Position numbers and translations under genes: made by a program
Notes under the pieces: generated by a model
Told to the model about the DNA's origin: nothing
What the model saw: the letters and a program-made list of their open reading frames with translations, nothing else
Database searches by the model: none
Part shown: positions 8,731 to 17,480 of the stretch, in pieces
Numbering within the stretch: the stretch's first letter is position 1
How the letters are laid out: every line of letters starts with the position of its first letter
DNA from: an uncultured Flavobacteriales bacterium
GTDB lineage: Bacteria > Bacteroidota > Bacteroidia > Flavobacteriales > Schleiferiaceae
NCBI GenBank assembly: GCA_937929815.1
Contig: CALFUW010000057.1
Coordinates: 1-32,783 of the forward strand
Reading direction: 5' to 3'
DNA length: 32,783 nucleotides

Positions 8731-9763
8731 AATTCTTTACTTTTATCCACAAGTTTCAACATTTATTGAAAAAGATATTTCTTTCCTCAGTAATCACTTT
8801 TATTTAAGAGATCACAGCTTTTCCCTGAGAAAAAAATGGATGCTTCCTTTCTGTATTATGCATCAGTTTTTTTTTCTGCTAATTCATATTAGTTCAAGCA
8901 AATTTGTATTTTGCCGATTTGGTGGATATCATGCACTTCTGCCGGTTTTATTTTCTTATGTTTTCAGAAAGAGAAATGCAATACTTCTGGGTGGTGTGGA
9001 ATGCCATTGTTTTCCGGAGATCCGCTATGGATTTTGTACAAACATTGTTTTAAAAAAAACGATGGGAATCATTCAGAAATATTCCCAAATAATTGCAGTG
9101 GTTCACAAGAGTTTATATGAAACAGATTATACCTATGTACCGACAAAAGGTAAACAAGGACTTAAGCAAATATACAACACGGATCGAAATAAAGTCATCG
9201 AGTTAAAAAACGGATATGATAGCAATGTATACTACAATAAAAAATACAGCCGTGATATCTGGTCATTTTTGACAGTGCCGGGAAGGATTGACCGCCAGAC
9301 CTATTGGGTTAAAGGCATTGATATATTAATTGAGTTATGCAGTTGTATGCCTTTAATACAATTGACCATTGTGGGAGATGTATGTCTTGATGGACAAATC
9401 TCTTTTCCTGGAAATATACGAATACTCCCAAAAATCAAATCCGATGAACTGGCTGAGGTGTATAATCAGCATCGGTTTTATTTTCAACTCTCAATGGCTG
9501 AAGGCTTTCCGAATGCTCTGTGTGAAGCAATGCTCTGCGGATGTGTCCCTATCGGTTCTGATGTATTTGGAATCCCTGAAATAATCGGTGATGCCGGCTT
9601 TTTGTTGCGCGAAAAAAATATTGAGGAATTAATCCAACTAATAAAAAATTTAAAGAATTTTGACATTAATAAACTTTCTGAAATTGCAGAGCAGCGAATT
9701 TTGAAGCACTTTCAGTTGAAAGAAAGAAATCTACGTCTGCTTAACCTTATCAATCATAACTGA
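8717..9763 (+). CDS. Glycosyltransferase, GT4-like
   Basis: VPGRIDRQTYWVKGIDILIEL...YFQLSMAEGFPNALCEAMLCGCVPIGSDVFGIPEIIGDAGFLL. ORF start 8711 is TTG; ATG at 8717 preferred; overlaps the preceding gene. Confidence 0.85.
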   Translation: MPKNKILYFYPQVSTFIEKDISFLSNHFYLRDHSFSLRKKWMLPFCIMHQFFFLLIHISSSKFVFCRFGGYHALLPVLFSYVFRKRNAILLGGVECHCFPEIRYGFCTNIVLKKTMGIIQKYSQIIAVVHKSLYETDYTYVPTKGKQGLKQIYNTDRNKVIELKNGYDSNVYYNKKYSRDIWSFLTVPGRIDRQTYWVKGIDILIELCSCMPLIQLTIVGDVCLDGQISFPGNIRILPKIKSDELAEVYNQHRFYFQLSMAEGFPNALCEAMLCGCVPIGSDVFGIPEIIGDAGFLLREKNIEELIQLIKNLKNFDINKLSEIAEQRILKHFQLKERNLRLLNLINHN

Positions 9764-9775
9764 AATCATTGGGTC

Positions 9776-11200
9776 ATGGATGCACGATATTTAATTTGTT
9801 CGGTCTTTCTTTTTAATATAATGAGTTTAAACGGGCAGAAGGCGATGAATTTTTATGAATGTCTGGAATTGGCATACTCGAGAAATCTGACGATTAAACA
9901 AGCATATTTAGGCAAGGACAGGGCTGCATCGCTGAGCAAGGTCGCCATGTATAACTTTACACCGTCGTTGAATGCGTCAATGGGGTACACCTTTAATTTT
10001 GGTCTGAATATAGACCCCGTGCGTAATGTCATCGGTAGGGAAACACGTCAAATAGGCAACATCGGCATAAACACACAGTGGATTTTGTTTGACGGATTAC
10101 AAAATACTAGCAATCTGAAAAGAGCCAGGTATTCTCTGATGGCGGAAACTGAGAACATAGAAAATGCCAAAAATGAACTGACGCTTTCGCTGGCTCAGGC
10201 GTACCTTCAGGTACTTATCAATGAGGAACTTCTGATGATTGCCGAGGAACAACTCAGGCTTACCGAGAAACAGATGAAGAGAATGGAGGAACTTGTAAAA
10301 GCGGGGGTTCAGGCCGAAGTGCAGCTTCAAGAGTTTCAGGCACAATATTACAGAGAGCAGCAAAATGCGGTGGTAGCCAGAAACACATTGGAGATAGCTC
10401 GCCTTCAACTGGCTAATCAAATGGTGTTTGATGACTATGAACGCTTGAGAATCACGCCCTTATCATCCGAATTACCAGTTATTGATTTTTCCTCCAGAAG
10501 CCCCTCCGATCTCTTCAGGGAAGCCAGCGAAAACAACCCTTCACTCAAGACAGCTTATCTACGCGAAGAGGCCGGAAGGTTTGAAGTCCGCCAGGCCTTA
10601 GGCGCGCGATACCCCCTCATAGCCCTGGTAGCTGGCATTTCCACCAACTATGCCAACTCAGTACCTAATGTCACTGGTACACAAAACGTAACGCTGCCTA
10701 TCGGAATTACTCAGGATGGAATACCTGTATTTACCACCGTCACACAACCAGTGATCGACAGCGAAAATCCGATTAAGCCATTCCGAAATCAGGTTGTGGA
10801 CAATGTAAATGAGTTTCTTGGTGTTTCCGTGCAAATTCCTCTTTGGTCGCGCTATCAAATATCCAACACCATCGAAAATGCCCGGATCAATTATGAAATT
10901 TCAAAACTCAATACTCAGCAGACCCAAATCACACTCTATCAAAATATCCAGCAGGCACATGCTCAATTTCTAGCGGCCAAATCTGGTCTTGAGGCATCGA
11001 TCAAGGCCGAGCGTGCAGCACGCACAGCCTTTGAAAATGCTGAACAGCGTTTTTCAGGAGGGTTATTAGACCAGGTTCAACTTGAAAGTTTTAAAATCAA
11101 CTATGCCAATGCTCAAAGCCAACTGACGCGCAACAGGTATGAGTACATTTTTCGGTCAAAAATTATTGAATTCATCCTCACAAACACAATAAACTTATAG
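9776..11200 (+). CDS. TolC-family outer membrane efflux protein
   Basis: Signal peptide, MNFYECLELAYSRNLTIKQAYLGKDRA, YTFNFGLNIDP, WILFDGLQNTSNLKRARYSL, long alpha-helical repeats. Confidence 0.88.
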   Translation: MDARYLICSVFLFNIMSLNGQKAMNFYECLELAYSRNLTIKQAYLGKDRAASLSKVAMYNFTPSLNASMGYTFNFGLNIDPVRNVIGRETRQIGNIGINTQWILFDGLQNTSNLKRARYSLMAETENIENAKNELTLSLAQAYLQVLINEELLMIAEEQLRLTEKQMKRMEELVKAGVQAEVQLQEFQAQYYREQQNAVVARNTLEIARLQLANQMVFDDYERLRITPLSSELPVIDFSSRSPSDLFREASENNPSLKTAYLREEAGRFEVRQALGARYPLIALVAGISTNYANSVPNVTGTQNVTLPIGITQDGIPVFTTVTQPVIDSENPIKPFRNQVVDNVNEFLGVSVQIPLWSRYQISNTIENARINYEISKLNTQQTQITLYQNIQQAHAQFLAAKSGLEASIKAERAARTAFENAEQRFSGGLLDQVQLESFKINYANAQSQLTRNRYEYIFRSKIIEFILTNTINL

Positions 11201-11208
11201 ACAAATAC

Positions 11209-12465
11209 ATGAAAAGACGTACCATTATCACTATTGTATCTGTGGTACTCATCGCCACACTTCTCTTTCTGCGCAGCAGAGGCATTCTTGGAGGTGGGGG
11301 AGATACCTTCGAAGTAGAAATAGAGGCTCTCTCCCGAGGTGACATCATAGAATCTGTGGCCGCTTCAGGCAAGGTACAGCCCGTAACCATGATTAAAATA
11401 AGCCCGGAGGTATCCGGTGAAATCATTGAATTGCTCGTAAAAGAAGGCCAAAGTGTAAATAAAGGACAATTACTTATGAAAATAAACCCCGACATTTATC
11501 TTGCAGCGGTGAATCGATCTGAAGCGGCTCTTAATTCAGCTAAATCCAATCTCTTAACTGCAAAGGCAACCTTTGTGGAGGCGGAGAGAATTTACAATAG
11601 AAACAAACCTTTACTTGCATCCGGTGCCATATCTGCCGGTGAATTTGATGCCATAGAGCGCGCCTACAATGTGGCTAAGTATCAAGTCGAATCAGCAGAA
11701 TACCAACTTAAAAGCGCCGAGGCCACCTACCGAGAAGCCAAAGACAATCTTCGGCGTACAACCATCTATGCACCCATCGACGGCCTGGTCAGCAAGCTCA
11801 ATGTAGAAGTCGGCGAGCGGGTAGTGGGCACGGCACAGATGGCCGGGACTGAAGTCATGCGCATTGTAGATCTTTCAGAGATGGAAGTTGTCACAGAGGT
11901 AAATGAAAATGATATCAATAAGATTAAAGTCGGTGACTCCGCCTCCATAGAAGTGGATGCAGTTTCTGAATTGCCTTTCTATGGCTTTGTCACCCAGGTA
12001 GCATATTCTGCATCTACAGGGATTAATCAGCAAGTAAGTACAGATCAGATCACTAATTTTGAAGTGAGGATTCGAATCGAGCCGGCTTCATATGCCAAAA
12101 TAGCTGAGCGCACTGCATATCCATTTAAACCAGGAATGAGTGCTTCGGTTGAAATTTTCTGTCAAAAAGTGGAAAATGCTCTGCGTGTGCCTGTCAGAGC
12201 CGTGACAGTTCGATCTGATTCTGCTTCGGCCAGAGTCCGTGAATCTGATGGCAATAGGGACAAAATTTTCGAATGTGTTTTTGTCGCTGAAGACAATAAG
12301 GCGCGTATCAGAAAAGTCGAACTTGGCATACAGGATGAAAACTATTTTGAAGTCAAAAGGGGCCTAAACGATGATGACCGAGTGATAACCGGCCCGTATA
12401 CCATCGTCAACCAAAGATTAAAAGATAACTCAAACATTAAAGTTAAATCCCGAAAAACGGACTGA
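11209..12465 (+). CDS. Efflux periplasmic adaptor (HlyD/MacA-like membrane fusion protein)
   Basis: TM followed by VAASGKVQPVTMIKISPEVSGEIIELLVKEGQSVNKGQLLMKI (lipoyl domain), TIYAPIDGLVSKLNVEVGERV. Confidence 0.9.
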   Translation: MKRRTIITIVSVVLIATLLFLRSRGILGGGGDTFEVEIEALSRGDIIESVAASGKVQPVTMIKISPEVSGEIIELLVKEGQSVNKGQLLMKINPDIYLAAVNRSEAALNSAKSNLLTAKATFVEAERIYNRNKPLLASGAISAGEFDAIERAYNVAKYQVESAEYQLKSAEATYREAKDNLRRTTIYAPIDGLVSKLNVEVGERVVGTAQMAGTEVMRIVDLSEMEVVTEVNENDINKIKVGDSASIEVDAVSELPFYGFVTQVAYSASTGINQQVSTDQITNFEVRIRIEPASYAKIAERTAYPFKPGMSASVEIFCQKVENALRVPVRAVTVRSDSASARVRESDGNRDKIFECVFVAEDNKARIRKVELGIQDENYFEVKRGLNDDDRVITGPYTIVNQRLKDNSNIKVKSRKTD

Positions 12466-13127
12466 TGCTCCTTGCTTTTGATACATCCACGCCCCTATGC
12501 AGTGTAGCTATATCGGTGGGAAGTCAGGTGTATTGCCAGGAAGATGTGTTGTCTGATCACTCCCATACCGAAAGGCTATTCGAATACGTGGATGATCTTT
12601 TAAAAAAATACGGCTTTGTGCCCTTTCAGTTGAAAGGGATTGTCGTGGGCCTCGGGCCGGGGTCTTATACCGGACTGAGGGTAGCAGCCTCCGCAGCCAA
12701 GGGGGTGGCTTATGCACTTGATATCCCTGTATATGGTGTGAGCAGTCTTCAGACAATATACCAACGTTTTATCCGTGGCGGTATGATCGGGCAGAATGAC
12801 CTTGTAATCACAGCCATTGATGCTCGCAGAATGGAGGTTTATGCCAGTGCTTTTTGCTTGGATGGCAGCACACTGTTTGAAAATAAAGCGGTGAAAGTGA
12901 ACGAAAGCACATGGTCAGAGTATTTCCATACATTTGAAAATGTACATATAATAGGTGTCGGAGTATCCAAGCTGCGAAATGTAATTATGCATCCCAATGT
13001 CCGAATCACAGACAATGTATATCCTTCGGCTAAAGATTCCCTTGCTTTAAAGGAAAAAAAATTAGCCACATCTCTTGACCTCGCCTATTTTGAACCTATG
13101 TACGTGAAGCAGTTTGGTGAGATGTAA
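12465..13127 (+). CDS. tsaB: tRNA (adenosine(37)-N6)-threonylcarbamoyltransferase complex subunit TsaB
   Basis: MLLAFDTSTPLCSVAIS...SDHSHTERLFEYVDDLL...GIVVGLGPGSYTGLRVAASAAKGVAYALDIPVYGVSSL. Confidence 0.93.
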   Translation: MLLAFDTSTPLCSVAISVGSQVYCQEDVLSDHSHTERLFEYVDDLLKKYGFVPFQLKGIVVGLGPGSYTGLRVAASAAKGVAYALDIPVYGVSSLQTIYQRFIRGGMIGQNDLVITAIDARRMEVYASAFCLDGSTLFENKAVKVNESTWSEYFHTFENVHIIGVGVSKLRNVIMHPNVRITDNVYPSAKDSLALKEKKLATSLDLAYFEPMYVKQFGEM

Positions 13128-13167
13128 TTTTACGGAGAGGTCAAAAATCCCTTGTAGAATCGAAGGA

Positions 13168-14142
13168 TTATTTGGTATTTTTTAATAAATCTTTGATGCC
13201 GCCGAGCGAACTGAGTACACCCGTAGCTTCAAAAGGAAGATAAACTGTCTTGGTGTCTTCACCGCGCACCATCTCTTTAAGTGTATCGATGTATTTGATG
13301 GCTACCAAATAGTTGACTGGGTCTCCAGAAGTACCGGAAATGGCATCGGTCACCAGTCTGATGGCTTCCGCTTCGGCACGAGCCAGTTGTATTTTGGCTT
13401 CTGCGTTGCCTTGAGCTTGTAAAATTGCAGCCTGTTTTTCCCCTTCTGCACGATTGATCTCGGCCATTTTGGCCCCTTCTGCCTCCAGAATTTGTGCAGT
13501 CTTCAAACCCTCAGCTTCCAGGATTCGTGCTCTCCTGTCGCGCTCTGCGCGCATTTGCTTTTCCATTGCATCGCGAATGTCCTTCGGGGGGTTGATGTCC
13601 TGGAGCTCTACTCTGTTGACCTTCACCCCCCATTTATTGGTTGCATCATCGAGTATTCCTCGTAGCTTAGAGTTGATAGTGTCCCGCGACGAGAGGGTTT
13701 CATCCAGATCCATTTCTCCGATGACGTTGCGGAGGGTGGTCTGGGTGAGCTTTTCAATGGCTTGTGGTAGGTTTTCGATTTCGTACAGGGCCTTCTCGGG
13801 TTCTATGATTTGAAAGTAAAGTAGAGCATTGATTTCGGTGACTACATTGTCACGGGTTATGACGTTTTGCTTTGGAAAATCAAAGACTGCCTCTCTTAAG
13901 TCGATACGGGGGTTTTGGCGATAGACCGAAATGGTTTCTCCGCGGGGTCCGGCCACGCTGTATCTCCAATTGATCGGTCGTGGCTGATCGATAAAGGGAA
14001 CGATGATATTGATACCGGAGTTAAGGGTTGTGTGATACTTGCCAAACCGTTCAATGACCATCGTCTCACTCTGGCGCACGATAATAATTCCTTTGACAGC
14101 TATGACGATTACCAATACTGCAATAAATATGAGAATAGGCAT
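13168..14142 (-). CDS. SPFH/Band 7 (stomatin/QmcA-like) membrane protein
   Basis: N-terminal TM; VIERFGKYHTTLNSGINIIVPFID; RDNVVTEINALLYFQI; repetitive ILEAEG coiled coil. Confidence 0.92.
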   Translation of the reverse strand: MPILIFIAVLVIVIAVKGIIIVRQSETMVIERFGKYHTTLNSGINIIVPFIDQPRPINWRYSVAGPRGETISVYRQNPRIDLREAVFDFPKQNVITRDNVVTEINALLYFQIIEPEKALYEIENLPQAIEKLTQTTLRNVIGEMDLDETLSSRDTINSKLRGILDDATNKWGVKVNRVELQDINPPKDIRDAMEKQMRAERDRRARILEAEGLKTAQILEAEGAKMAEINRAEGEKQAAILQAQGNAEAKIQLARAEAEAIRLVTDAISGTSGDPVNYLVAIKYIDTLKEMVRGEDTKTVYLPFEATGVLSSLGGIKDLLKNTK

Positions 14143-14205
14143 AGATAAACTTATTTATGAGTGCAAAGTAGTAAAAGTTGCGCAACCGATGGATAGCGAG
14201 ATAAC

Positions 14206-14213
14206 TATTTTTG
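14206..14213 (+). promoter_or_regulatory. Candidate -7 box (TATTTTTG) for the GT at 14230
   Basis: TAnnTTTG match 16 nt upstream of the TTG start. Confidence 0.35.
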
Positions 14214-14229
14214 CTGAAAATTAATACTA

Positions 14230-15309
14230 TTGAAGGTACTGTTTCTTCTGCGCAAAGGGTATCGGGAGTCGCTCGGAGGAGACGTGGTGCAGGCGATCAA
14301 TACAGCCCAATATCTTTCAAAATCAGGAGTGAGTGTAGACATAGCCGAGTCCGGAGAACCATTGTCCGGAAAGAGATTTGACCTGTTGCATTTTTTTAAT
14401 CTTGGTCGCCCCTACGACGTGTATCCCTATCTCAGTACACTGAGGGTGCCGCTGGTTGTTTCAACATTATTTGTCGATTATTTTGAATATGACGTGCGCG
14501 GAAGATCATGGCCAGTCAGGGATCTATTTGCTTTCCTGGGCAGGGATTACACCGAATATGTGAAAGCTGCTTCAAAAATCCTGAAAGGCCAGATCCATAA
14601 GAGCTCGTATGAATATTTAAAAGACGGACATCGCAGGGCGGTGCGCAAAGTTGTAGAATATGCCCATTGCCTGATTGGAGCTACCGGGAGCGAACTAGAG
14701 AGGGTGTATAAGTATGTGAACATTCTGCCGGCTTATGTGGATGTGGTACCACTTGGTATCGATCCGATATTTTTTTCGGGTGATTTTTCGTGGCACAAAC
14801 GCAAAGGAATCATTTCCGTCGGAAGATTGGAAGGCTTAAAAAATCAGGACAAATTGATAAGGGCGGTTAAAGATCTGGATGCGAATCTGACTTTGGTCGG
14901 AAAGCCTAGTAAGAATGCCCTTCTTTATCCCTGGTATGTAAAATGGCTCGCTGGAGATAAGGTTGCATTTACAGGTCATCTCCCTCAGATGGATGTGCAT
15001 AAACTGTATTTGAATCATCGGGTTCATGCTCAGCCATCCTGGTTTGAAACCACAGGGCTTGCATCTCTGGAAGCAGCAGCCTCCGGATGCAGGATTGTTG
15101 TAACGAATAGAGGTGACACGGCAGAGGTTTTCGGTGTATATGCTTTGTACTGCGATCCTTCCAATATCGAGGATATTTCACAAAATTTGCTCCTGGCCCT
15201 GGAGACTCCTCCTGCCCAAGACCAGAGAGAATATTTTTATGAAAACTTTTCCTGGGAAAAAACTGCGAAAAAACTGGTCTCGATATACAAAAAAATACTC
15301 GATAAATGA
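14230..15309 (+). CDS. Glycosyltransferase family 4
   Basis: KVLFLLRKGYRESLGGDVVQ; GIISVGRLEGLKNQDKLIRAVKDL; HAQPSWFETTGLASLEAAASGCRIVVTNRGDTAEVFG. Start codon is TTG (ttgaaggtactg). Confidence 0.87.
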   Translation: MKVLFLLRKGYRESLGGDVVQAINTAQYLSKSGVSVDIAESGEPLSGKRFDLLHFFNLGRPYDVYPYLSTLRVPLVVSTLFVDYFEYDVRGRSWPVRDLFAFLGRDYTEYVKAASKILKGQIHKSSYEYLKDGHRRAVRKVVEYAHCLIGATGSELERVYKYVNILPAYVDVVPLGIDPIFFSGDFSWHKRKGIISVGRLEGLKNQDKLIRAVKDLDANLTLVGKPSKNALLYPWYVKWLAGDKVAFTGHLPQMDVHKLYLNHRVHAQPSWFETTGLASLEAAASGCRIVVTNRGDTAEVFGVYALYCDPSNIEDISQNLLLALETPPAQDQREYFYENFSWEKTAKKLVSIYKKILDK

Positions 15310-15328
15310 GGCCGGGTCAGATGCCTGA

Positions 15329-16669
15329 TTACATCACTATCTTGGCTACAGAGAAGTAGATAAACAAGCCAATGACATCATTGGTCGTTGTGACAAATGG
15401 ACCGGTGGCCACCGCGGGGTCTATCTTAAACCGGTTGAGCGTGAGTGGAACCAAAGTGCCGAACATGGCCGCAAACACAATCACAGAAATCAAAGCTACA
15501 GAAACTGTAATACTCAGGTTAAACGGCTTGCCAAGAGCTGCTGTGACGGCAAACATCAGAGAGGCACACACCAGCGCGGTAACCAGACCTACTCCAAGAT
15601 CTTTCAAAAGCTTCTGAATAATGGATTCATTAAAGGAATCGTTGGCAAGCGACTGTACAACAAGAGCAGCCGACTGGACCCCTACATTTCCGCCTGTAGC
15701 TGCTATTAGAGGCATAAATGCCGCCATTTCCGGAAATTGAGAAATATCGAAAAAGTCTACGACCCTCGAGCTGATAACCCCTCCGAGCATCCCTATCAAT
15801 AGCCATGGCAGGCGCGCTTTGGACAGAGCAAATATGGAATCTGCGCTCTCTACATCCTGGGTAAGACCTGAGGCCATCTGATAATCGCGCTCGGCTTCTT
15901 CTTTCATAATGTCCATGACATCGTCGAAGGTGATTCTGCCCACCAGTCTTCCCTGACTATCCACCACAGGAATGACCACAAGATCATACTTTCTCATCAG
16001 CCTCGCAACCTCTTCCACATGAGTATCCGTTGAGACTGAAACGATTTTACGGTCAAAGACTTCCTCAACGGGAGTCTTGGTAGAGGTAGTCAGCAGTTTT
16101 TTCAGGGAGAGCGTTCCGAGGAGCCTATCATCGTCGTCAACGACATATATGGCGTGTACTTGTTCGACTTTTTCGGCCTGACGTCTCATTTCGCGCAGAC
16201 ACCGCATGAGTTTCCATGAGGCGTTTACTTTTACAAGCTCTTTGGCCATGATCGATCCCGCTGTGTCCTCCTCGTAGTTTAACAGGTCGGCAATTTCTCT
16301 TGCCTTGGGGTCTTCCAGGCTTTGAAGCACTTCGTGAATCCGCTCCTGTGGCAGTTCAGAGATGATATCAGCAGCGTCGTCGGAATCGAGATTTTCGATG
16401 ACCTCCTGGGCCAGTTCTTTGCCGGAATAATCCAGAAGAAGCTGGGCACGCACCTCTTCGTCGAGCTCGATGATTACCTCGGCTGCCTTCTCATCCGGCA
16501 GAGCATAGAGTAGTGCTTTGGCATGTTTCAGATCAAGACGCTCCAGTAGTTCGGCTACATCTTCTGGATGAAAATCCTCAATCTCAGTCAGTACACTCTG
16601 AATCTTCTCTGCATCGAGCATTTCGGCGATTTTGTCTACAATAGACTGATTGAGTTTTTTAGTGTTCAA
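15329..16669 (-). CDS. mgtE: Magnesium transporter MgtE
   Basis: N-terminal MgtE_N domain, CBS pair, PWLLIGMLGGVISS...PLIAATGGNVGVQSAALVVQSLA...ATGPFVTTTNDVIGLFIYF. Confidence 0.94.
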   Translation of the reverse strand: MNTKKLNQSIVDKIAEMLDAEKIQSVLTEIEDFHPEDVAELLERLDLKHAKALLYALPDEKAAEVIIELDEEVRAQLLLDYSGKELAQEVIENLDSDDAADIISELPQERIHEVLQSLEDPKAREIADLLNYEEDTAGSIMAKELVKVNASWKLMRCLREMRRQAEKVEQVHAIYVVDDDDRLLGTLSLKKLLTTSTKTPVEEVFDRKIVSVSTDTHVEEVARLMRKYDLVVIPVVDSQGRLVGRITFDDVMDIMKEEAERDYQMASGLTQDVESADSIFALSKARLPWLLIGMLGGVISSRVVDFFDISQFPEMAAFMPLIAATGGNVGVQSAALVVQSLANDSFNESIIQKLLKDLGVGLVTALVCASLMFAVTAALGKPFNLSITVSVALISVIVFAAMFGTLVPLTLNRFKIDPAVATGPFVTTTNDVIGLFIYFSVAKIVM

Positions 16670-17432
16670 GAATTAAGGCCTTTGATAATTCGACAAATTC
16701 AGTTGGAGAAAGCTGCTCTGCCCTGCGGTCAAAAATAGAGTCTTCTACCGATTCCAGCTGAATATTAAGTGTTTTTAATGCATTTCGGAGGGTTTTCCGT
16801 CGCTGATTAAAAGCCGTTTTTACTATCAATTTTACGGATTTAACTGCCTGATCATCACAGAGCGCTACTTCGCGTCTTTTCATGCTGATTATTCCTGACC
16901 GCACTTTTGGTGGCGGGTTGAAGTTTTCCGGCTCGACTGTAAAATGATACTCAACTTCATAAAACAGCTGAGTGAGTACCGATAAGATTCCGTAATCCCT
17001 GGAGCCCGGTGGAGAGCCGATGCGAAACGCAACTTCACGCTGAAACATTCCTGCCACAAACGGAATTAAATGCCTGTAGTCCAATATTTTGAAAATGATT
17101 TGGGAAGAAATATTGTAGGGAAAATTTCCCATCACCGCAAATTCATTTTCGCCGAAATACTGCCTTACATCTAGCTTTAAGAAGTCACCTTGGATGACGT
17201 GAAGCCCCGGAAAGACAGAGGCTAAATACTCCACGGATTCCCGATCTATTTCAACGGCGACAAGCTCTTCGCACCTCTTAAGCAGATGCTCCGTAAGCAC
17301 TCCTGTACCAGGTCCGATCTCCAGGATCCGGTTGCATCCACCCTTTTCAGCCAGGGAGGCTATATTTGAGGCAATTTGCTTGTTTGTAAGAAAATGTTGG
17401 CCAAAGTGTTTCTTTGGTTTGATGCCATTCAT
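16659..17432 (-). CDS. rsmA: 16S rRNA (adenine(1518)-N(6)/adenine(1519)-N(6))-dimethyltransferase
   Basis: MNGIKPKKHFGQHFLTNKQIASNI...ILEIGPGTGVLTEHLL...VMGNFPYNISSQIIFKIL. ATG at 17432 preferred over the upstream TTG at 17459; 3' end overlaps mgtE by 11 nt. Confidence 0.93.
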   Translation of the reverse strand: MNGIKPKKHFGQHFLTNKQIASNIASLAEKGGCNRILEIGPGTGVLTEHLLKRCEELVAVEIDRESVEYLASVFPGLHVIQGDFLKLDVRQYFGENEFAVMGNFPYNISSQIIFKILDYRHLIPFVAGMFQREVAFRIGSPPGSRDYGILSVLTQLFYEVEYHFTVEPENFNPPPKVRSGIISMKRREVALCDDQAVKSVKLIVKTAFNQRRKTLRNALKTLNIQLESVEDSIFDRRAEQLSPTEFVELSKALILEH

Positions 17433-17441
17433 GTCCGTTTT

Positions 17442-17473
17442 TTTGGATAAAAAAGCCAAAGGTACTATCTTTG
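17442..17473 (+). promoter_or_regulatory. Bacteroidota-type promoter: -33 TTTG (17442-17445), 20-nt spacer, -7 TATCTTTG (17466-17473)
   Basis: Both consensus elements present with 20-nt spacing, directly upstream of the coiled-coil gene. Confidence 0.65.
17457..17464 (-). promoter_or_regulatory. Candidate -7 box (TACCTTTG) for rsmA
   Basis: TAnnTTTG match on the minus strand, 24 nt upstream of the ATG at 17432. Confidence 0.5.
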
Positions 17474-17480
17474 CAAAAAA

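Noticed and set aside
13454-13813. 119-aa plus-strand ORF antisense to the SPFH gene
   Set aside because: Low-complexity Ser/Arg/Ile composition mirrors the repetitive ILEAEG coiled coil on the opposite strand.
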